From Hofstenia miamia (Eukaryota; Xenacoelomorpha; Acoela), in the NCBI GenBank assembly GCA_004352715.1, contig SCFE01000016.1:1210178-1254894 (forward strand): a stretch of 44,717 nucleotides of DNA. Reading direction: 5' to 3'. The translations under genes were made by a program, and so were the position numbers. Of this stretch, positions 10,501-19,908 are shown piece after piece; within the stretch, counting starts at the first letter, position 1, and each line of letters starts with the position of its first letter. The notes beneath the pieces were generated by a model, which was given only the letters and a program-made list of their open reading frames with translations, was not told the origin of the DNA and made no database searches.

Positions 10501-13500
10501 TAGAAAATGGGACGGCTTACGCAATAGTGCATGCAAATAATCTCAAATGTAGTGAATTCTGAGTAACCCAAAGCAATCTGTTGAAAAATAAATGTTAAAT
10601 TTTGAAATATTACAATAGTATCAAATGCTCTTCTAGTACTTCAATCTTATACAGTCAATTTTGGTCAAGCAACCCAAAAATTCAAGAAATGTTTTTGTCA
10701 ATGGACCGAAAATGACTATGGTTTAAATGGGCCCAACCGGATTTCGTATGAGCGTGGGCCTCAATTTTCGTCCAATGTCCATCAATGTTTGAAATAGATC
10801 GCTCTACTTTAATTATGCGTGGAAATTGATCATTGCTCTGCGACTACTCCAACAAATTCATTTCGTTTGATTGTTTGCAAAGTTTGTATTAATCTAATTC
10901 CTACAATTGTCATCAACTATAATCATAATACATTTATAGAGTAATTAGTTGAGTTTCTTATGATGTTAGTGCCCTATTAATTTTACTATGTCCAAATCCA
11001 AAAATCATTTTGCAATGTTACCATGAATTGTTGAATTGAAGGTGTTTCAAACAACAAGATAAAACTTACTTCAAAATTACAGCTAAAGCGATGAGAACAA
11101 GAATAGCACAAACAATGGCAATTTAATTTACAAACCAAAAATAATTAATATTGCAAAACATTAAAAAAAAATGCAGTAGAGTGCATTAAAATTCGTGGTA
11201 GAAAAATTCATTTTTCAATTTAAATTTAAGATTTAAATATAAATTTTGAATTTTGCTTTTCATTGAAATTGGATACTAGATTGGATTAATTATTTTAAAT
11301 TTATAAAAACAACATTAAATAAATAAATACCCCATTATTACTATGTCCAAGATATGGCTCTATAAAAATTGTTGTATTAGTGATTAGAATGATCACGAAC
11401 CTTCTGAAAATAGCAAGTTGCTTGTGTGTATCTTACATGAGAATTTTGATTAAAGAGCATCCTAAATTGTATTAGTATCATTGAAGTTTGGTGGTGTTTG
11501 CAGCAACTAAGGTATTCCACTTGCTTCTCTGTGTTTCTTCTGCTTTTCCATTTGCAAGTTTATACAAACAAATACTTTTGGTTGCTTGATAATTTTATCT
11601 TTATATGATGACTAACATGCAATTTCAGATTTGAAATATTCATCGCCAATTTTATAAGTTGTTGGAAAGAATAACGCGGAACCTGCTGTATGAAAAAAAA
11701 TTGACTTAAAGTAACACTCAATGCAAAAATGTTCGTAATGTATAAAATGTACAATATACACAATTTTTAAAAATTTTTGGATCCAAAACAGATCCGAAAT
11801 TTTTTCAAAATGTAGATCCGATTCGTATCCGATCCGATCCGATCCGAGATCCGATCCAATTCCATCTCTGCTGAAAGTATGTGTCTTTTAATATTTTTTC
11901 GTGAAATTAAATTGAACGTAGAAACTTAAATGTAGTTTTTAGAGTAAGCGAATCTTATGTGTGAGGGATAATGATTTGACATTTTATTACTGTTTCTTTC
12001 GGGATAAATTTGAAATTTTAAGCACAAACGATACATTTCTATTCAAAAACTTACATCTACAGTATAGCTATGTCGTTCATCAATATAAACCTAAATTTTT
12101 TTTTGGAGTTTAGAGAGTGATTTCAATTATACCTACCAATTCGCAGAACTGATTAACTTTACAAAGTTGATAGTAAGCTGTGTTTTGAATCCGATTGAGA
12201 TACTTAACTAAAAATGAGTTGTGTGGAGGATCCTTGCACCAAGTTATCCATTTAACATAGAAGTCTGACCTAAAACGCAATAGCCAATAAATATTTTGGA
12301 AAAACATAGCGGTAATTTTAAACACGAGATAATAAACCATTAAGGGTAAATATGCTTATAGAACCTAATGCAGGGAGTGCGGCTTAATTATATGTATAAT
12401 AATTAAATTGAAACATTCTAACACAATTAATTGAATCTTGTGTGCTCTCATTGACTAGAACAACAGGACTTCGAATGAACACACGAGTGTAAAAATAATT
12501 ATGCCTTTTAAATAGAATTATAAAAATTTTCATGAAGCAATCATGCACACTATTCATATATTTCGCAAGAAAATTTATGCAATCAATTGTATTCAATATT
12601 GTAAATGTAATTAAAATTGCTAATAAATGTTATACATTGAAATGCGCCACAAAACTTAAGAATGAGGAAAAATTTTGTGTTTATAGCTGTATATTTGTAT
12701 ATGTTAAAGATATAATGTTATTAAGAAAAATTACATTGGTGAAACGCGAAATAATTGAAGAGTGATATGTTTTGCTTGGCTAACACAAAAGCTGATAAAA
12801 TAATAGTTACTTATAAGCTCTACTTATTTTTATAAACTATTGTATTGTCTAACTGGTAATTTAATTGCCCTTAGTGCCTTATAGATGCATATATCCTAAA
12901 GTCTATTGTACGCCTTAATTAGTGTTTATTACAAAAACTAAATCTGAAGAAATCGTTTCAAGGTTTTGCGTTGACTTAAATCAAGATACATTTTATTACT
13001 TGGTATGCGGTCCAAAAATATTTTAGAATTAGTTGATGATGTTTGTTTCCCTGATACAAAATGGGGTATTTGAAATCAAAAACTAACTCAAAATTCTTCG
13101 TCAATTAACAATCTTAATAAAATTTCTGTTAATGAAGGTTTTTCAGAAACTTCTGGAATAATTTATTTTCTTGGTTTGAACTTCTATTTTTGAAATTTTA
13201 GATATGAAACCTTTCATAGTCAGTATTCGTTTCACTTGATCCAAGTGGGATTGAATATTAAAAATCTTCCGAAATGTTTCATACTCCGTCCGTTGCGGCT
13301 TTTTTAGTAGCTTTTTATAGAAATTATTTTCAGAGTATACAAAAAATTTGAATTGATAGACTATATTGTTTTGTTGAAAATGAATAAATTGAAGTTAATT
13401 GCCAAAACGTCAAATGTAGTCATACTAATACACCAAAAATAAGAGGTCAATGAAAGCGAAAACCCTGACAAAAATTGATAGAAAAGAAAACAATGTCATT

Positions 13501-16500
13501 TTTGTTTTCTATGGAGCTTAGCAATTGCTATGCTAAAACAACATCCTTAACAATTACTTTCAAAGTTCAATGTGATTGTAACATTATCATGAAATTTGGA
13601 TAAGTATAGTTTTGCTTGTAAGATATTGACATTGTTTATGGATCAACATCAGATATCTAGTCTTAAGCTCTCTTACATGTGGAAAGCAATTTTAAAAAGA
13701 ACTATATTTGAAAAGTTAACGATAATAAATATTTCTACCGGATTAGTTCTGCAGGTGGCAAAATTTGAATGACTTCTTTGTTGTAATAGCTTGCAAGCCA
13801 AACGCTCACAGTTGGAATGATTCCACCAGGCTATATAGATGAATTTTTATCATGTTTTTTTTTGAAAAAATGTATGAACCTTAGGGTATCTATAGCAGAC
13901 ATTGCGATCAGATGCAGGAGTATATGAAGAATAGCATGATCTAGAAACTAACGTACTATTGACCTTCAAGAAAAGGAACATCTCTTCAGTTGATTGACTT
14001 ATTTCAATGGCAGACTGTCTTTGAATTATTTCTTCTAAAATGTGTAAAGTTTGTCTAGTGTCCTTATGATTAAGATTTATAGTGTTTATCATTAAATCAT
14101 GCATCAATAGGCCGTTGACTTAGTTCCAAATATATCCATAATCCTCTGAAAGAAAGTACATTTATTAACTGTTGAAAAAAATTGGATATTCCCAAATAAA
14201 CAATAAAACGATTTATGTCCGTCTTATAGTGGTATAACACGTCGTAATGCGTCTTAAGGTACGTCTTCAAAACGTTTTATAAAACACAAGCATTGCTGAC
14301 TGCCATCTAGTGTCCACCAAGTGATGTTCTAAAACGTGTTCTAAAGGTCTTATAAACGTCTTATAAAACACCATTTCTAAACTTTTCTGAATGCCATCTA
14401 GTGTCCACAAATAATGTTGTAAAATGTTTTTTGAACGTCTTCTAAACGTCTTATAAATCACCATTTGTAAACGTTGCTGAATGCCATTTAGCGTCCACAA
14501 ATGATATTGTAAAGCGTCTTCTAAACGTCGTCTAATCGTCTTCTAAACGTCATCTAACTTCTTGACGTCTTCTAAACTCCCTCTAAACGTCTTTTAAACC
14601 ATTTCTAAACGTCTTATAGACCTCTTCTAAACCATTTTAAGACGGGTTAAAGACGTCTTCTAAACGTTTTATTGTTTTTTGGGTGGCTGTAGGAAAGTTT
14701 TAACTTTGAACGGAAAATACTCAAAAACATAATTGAACCATGAACTTTTTATTAAAAATACAAGCAATCCATATAATTTTTATCATTCATACTAACGATT
14801 AAATACCTATATTGCTACTATTTTTAACCATTAGAAAGGACAGCTAGGATAACAAGACCTTAGACCAGTACAATAGTTTAAAAACGTTTGATGCTAACTT
14901 TAAGCCTTAAGAATTTCATAGTAGAATTGTAAAAGTAAACATTTAACAATTTCATGTGTGCACTTATACATTTTGTGGTTTCTTAGTGTAATTGTAATTA
15001 AATAACTCAGTGTTCTGAATTGGTTTGCAAATTTAATAATGAGAACAGCTTTACATCATACTTTACATTTTATTTTTGCAACAGTCGATAAGACCCTGAG
15101 AAAACACATATGCTGAGGAAACTAGAAGTAATTCAGGAATGAGTTTCAATGCTCCGTATATGAAAAATTTGAGAAAATTTATTTGTATCTTGCACAATTG
15201 TAAGTCTACTTAACTCTATTGCATTGGTTGGTTGTCCTGTTATTATATTATAGTTGTCTTTGTCATTAGGTGCTTCAAAAATTGTTTTTTATGTGAACTT
15301 AATAAAAATTTGAAATTTAATTTGATAATAATTGAAATCGAAATTAGAATTGAGCTGAGATAAAACGGTTCGCAAATTGATTTCATCAATTTCATAAATA
15401 GAAATTTAGGAGCGTGACACAACATTTACTCATGAATAACAGAAGACTTAAAATTTGATTTCATATTGTAAGCTACATTGTTTACCTTCATAAATCCAAT
15501 CTGGAATACCATTAAATATTTGATCCTCAATGCCATCATCAGTAATTGGGTTAAGGTGCAGGTTAAAATCAATTTCCAATTGATAGATGTTGTTGCTAAT
15601 CACAAATAGCTAAAATATGAGTGATAAATTCCATTGTAAAAACTGTAGTAATAGCAACAATTTATTATCCAAACATCTACACTAAATGGTAACACAAAAA
15701 AACAAAATTAGACTAATAATGTACATAAAAGTGTACTCTGCAGAAATGATGTGAACGTATTGAATATTTCTCATAATTATTTTTAATAGAATAGAAATCC
15801 CTGTTTTTTGATCTACAAAATTAGCAAGAACACCAATCAGATTTATTAAAAGATTCTTTTCTTACATTAATCACGAAAGATTTTGGCTAAAAAAATTCAG
15901 ATACATTTTTGAAATTCTATTCAAAAATTTATGGTCAAAATTTTGAAATTTTTTGGAGAAAATTATACAAGCAATGTTTCTGATGAGATGGTTGGGCATA
16001 ACTGAACTTCATGAAATCCAGACTCATTGATGAAGAAGAATGAGAGTTTTAGTCGATGATGAGAATAATGAGGTTGATGTTATCTCCATTAAAAATTAAT
16101 CTTGTTCCGTTTTTATGAAAAAAATCCTTCTGTAAAAGGTTCAGTGCTAAAAACATGTATTTTGTAAGCTTTGGCAAAGACTTTTTAGCACTGAAACTTT
16201 TCTTAATTAATGTATATTACTTGATTTAAAAATTGTGAGGTTAGAAGAGTTTGTTGGGGAGATACGCTGAGGTTCTTGATAGTTCAATAGTTTATTAAAA
16301 TATATTAAATCAAGTGACAGAATATAGTTGCATATTGGAATATTGTTAACCAAGTTTCAAAAATATATTTATATTTATACCATAATTATTGTTTTTATTT
16401 ATAGTCCATTTTATTTCAATAAATTTTTTTATTAATTTCCTACTATTCTCAATTTAATTATTTGCATTGTTTGTTTTCATTGATATTGCTGTTGGCGAAT

Positions 16501-19500
16501 AACTTTTATGAAAACAAAAGAAAAGTTTATTAGTGGAATTTGAACAAATGTGCTCATATGTCAGATTTTAATCAGCAACGTACATTTCGTAGTTGTCCAA
16601 AATTTGGAAAATATTACTCATGTAAACAGATAAAATGCAAGCGAATTTTCTACTTCCACCTTATCCCAAAAACGGGAAAATTGTTGTTCAAGATTGATAA
16701 CCTAATGAGAAAATTTTGCAAATCGATATGATTTTCAAGTTTTGTTTATATCTTAGCACATTTCTGCACACGTTTAGTTCAAGAATTTGAATGTTACCAG
16801 TGTGTCTTTATTAAATGTCCAAGTGCAGTAGCTTGCAACAACGCCGCTTGGGACAACTAGATTTCTAGATACAATCGACTTAGATATAATTCTTAGAAAC
16901 TGTAAACCTGCTTGACAAGTGGAATATGAAATATCTTGATAATGCTGAATAGCGGAAGCGCTAAAGTTGAAAAGTGTTCCTGAAATATTTATAAGTATCC
17001 AACTTACTGGCTTCAATTTAAATTGGAGAAGTAAATACTTTTTTAATGGAGAAAGAATGACGTCTGCTAGGTTACCATCAAATTCAGATTTCTAAATTGA
17101 CAGAATATATTACCTATGTCTGAACACAAAAAACAATCGGCAATTAACATTTGTTAATGTTTTGTATTTTATATACATGAATTTCTTATTTCACTGATAA
17201 ACTTTAGAGCTAGGGTATCGTGCAAATGATACAACTTTTGTTGCAAGACCAATTAAGAACTCAGGTTGGAGGAATTCAAAGTACTTCAATTTAGTTTATT
17301 TCATTACTAGCCAAATAAAATTTTCAACAGAAATGGAATCATTTGCGCGTTGCCTTATTGGACCATTTGTATCCAAAGTAGACGAAACTGTATCCTCTCA
17401 TACACGTAGAGTGCTCAACAATGTTGGAAACAGTCATTACTCAATTAATATAAAATACTTGCCAAGCGGAAAATAAGATCTCTTAGTTCAATTGCCTTTA
17501 CTAAGTTGGAATTGTAATCATGAAATATCAATCTTAGATCTTCGTCCAGATACGATAAACCATCTAAAAAACGATTTAGTCTTGTAAAACTTTTTCGTTG
17601 TGTGTATTCGGAATTAAATTTTTCTACAAAAAAAATTTTGAGTCATTATAGTGAAAATTAATCTTTATATATATATATATATAAAGAAATTAATCAGGAA
17701 CTACGCACTTAAGCACTATGTTTTAATCTTGATTAAACATTATTTCATTTCTCTTATCAGAATTAGTCAGAGGTGCGCGCAAATCAAACAAATCAATAGT
17801 AAGATTTCAATATTAAGACGTAAATGCTATTAAAATTAATAATATTATTATCAATATTTATTGTATATGATAATGTAGAAGAGAGATGCAACCGAGCTTA
17901 GTTTTGCAACCCGTACACTGCCCGGTTCGTTCTAATTTCAGAGTTTCTTAAGCGCACCCGGCCTTTACCTGTTCAAAAATTTACGCAATTACAAAGTTAA
18001 TGTCTTGATTTCACTATTTCATCAAACATTTTTGCACAAGCTGCGATCATTCAAACGCTCGCGTTCATTGTTGGACTTCAGTAAGAACATTAATGAAAGT
18101 AGTTTATTTTTTTAGGTTTTTTAAATACTTGTTGACCCAATTCGTAGTTGAGGGTAATTTCAAAATATAGTGAGATTAATTAAATTATGTCAATACATTT
18201 ATTGATATCTTTTTTGCATAACATATATTCAACAGACCGGACTCATTATTATATTGACTTTCTATGCTTGTACCCGGAAGGCCTCGGCCCGAATGTAGTA
18301 ATTCCCTCCCCGGTTGCAACTCTGATGTAGACAACACACGTTTAGAGGAGTGAAATTGCCTGCTGCCACAGATGTCTTTCAGGGTGTTGATGTCTTGGAG
18401 TGTGATCACTCGGGAATAATTAACATCCTTATATTCATCTAAATACGAGATAAATTATGTATAAAGATTTGAAATAATAAGCAAATTTATTGTAACTTTC
18501 TTAAAAAACTACAAACTATAGTAAAATAAAAATGCATATACCAGTAATTGCTTAGAGGGCATTCGAAAATAATCTGACCACGTTGTAAGGAGTCCTAACT
18601 AACAGGAGGTCAAACGGAAATATTATAATAAAATGCGTAGGTGGGAAAATTTTTTGCAACACAATAATAATAATAATAATAATAAATGTTTTATTAAATA
18701 TTTTGAAATACATCAAAATATCTTACTAATAGATGAAAAACATCGACTGATGTTCTAAAAATGCATGTGCCATTTGCATATTAATAATTTTTTTTATTGC
18801 TTACTGATTTTGACATATCATTAACATACAGTGCAAACCGAATTGGACCTAACGCAGTCCTTGCGGAACACCTCGATTTGTACTAAATAATCGAAATATA
18901 TTTCATCTAGCTTTACACGCTGTTTTCTATTGATTAAGAAATTCCATCTTGCTGAAATCAGAATTTTTGAATTTTCTTTCCAATATTTCAAAATCTATAG
19001 TATTAAATGCTTTGCTCATGTTAACTACATGTAGAGCAACAGATGTAGATAAATTCTTATTTATGCCAAATTTAATGGCTCTGTGATCGACAATATTGCA
19101 TCAGTGGTGGCAAATTTTGGTCTAAATTCAAATTAATGTACCGATAATATATTGTGGTCGTTCAAGAAGTTATATATTTGCGTTGCTAGGAGCTTTTCAA
19201 ATATCTTTGAGAACGGGTGTGTAATACTAATTGGCCGGTAGTTATTCGGGTCCAATACATCACCTTTTTTATACATTGGAGAACTATCTCAGTACATTAA
19301 AACCTCTGAAAAGTCATTATCAATAATGCATTGATTTAGAAGTGAGATAGACACTAAATTCGGCCTTTATTTTGGAGTTAATATCGCATTCAATATTTTT
19401 CTCACTATTCCTTGACTTAAAACAAAATTTACACTTGTTTTCAACTGTTGTATTCAATATGTTTTTCTTATCTTTAATTATTTCATTTTCATATCTAATT

Positions 19501-19704
19501 TTGCTTATGTTTATATTCAAACCTGTATTTTTACCAATGCACCTGTTTGCATTACCATCTTTTCATAAAAATAATTCTGATAGTAATCAAAAGACTTTTT
19601 AAATTCACATATATGTTGAAGCAGCCATGCCTAGCTTAGAATACAGCTAGTCTATCTGCAGCAAGCACGATTGGAACATTAAAATAGTATAACTTGTTTT
19701 AGTA

Positions 19705-19737
<33 letters not shown>

Positions 19738-19871
19738 NNNNNNNNNNNNNNNNNNNNNNNNNNNNNNNNNNNNNNNNNNNNNNNNNNNNNNNNNNNNNNN
19801 NNNNNNNNNNNNNNNNNNNNNNNNNNNNNNNNNNNNNNNNNNNNNNNNNNNNNNNNNNNNNNNNNNNNNNN

Positions 19872-19908
<37 letters not shown>

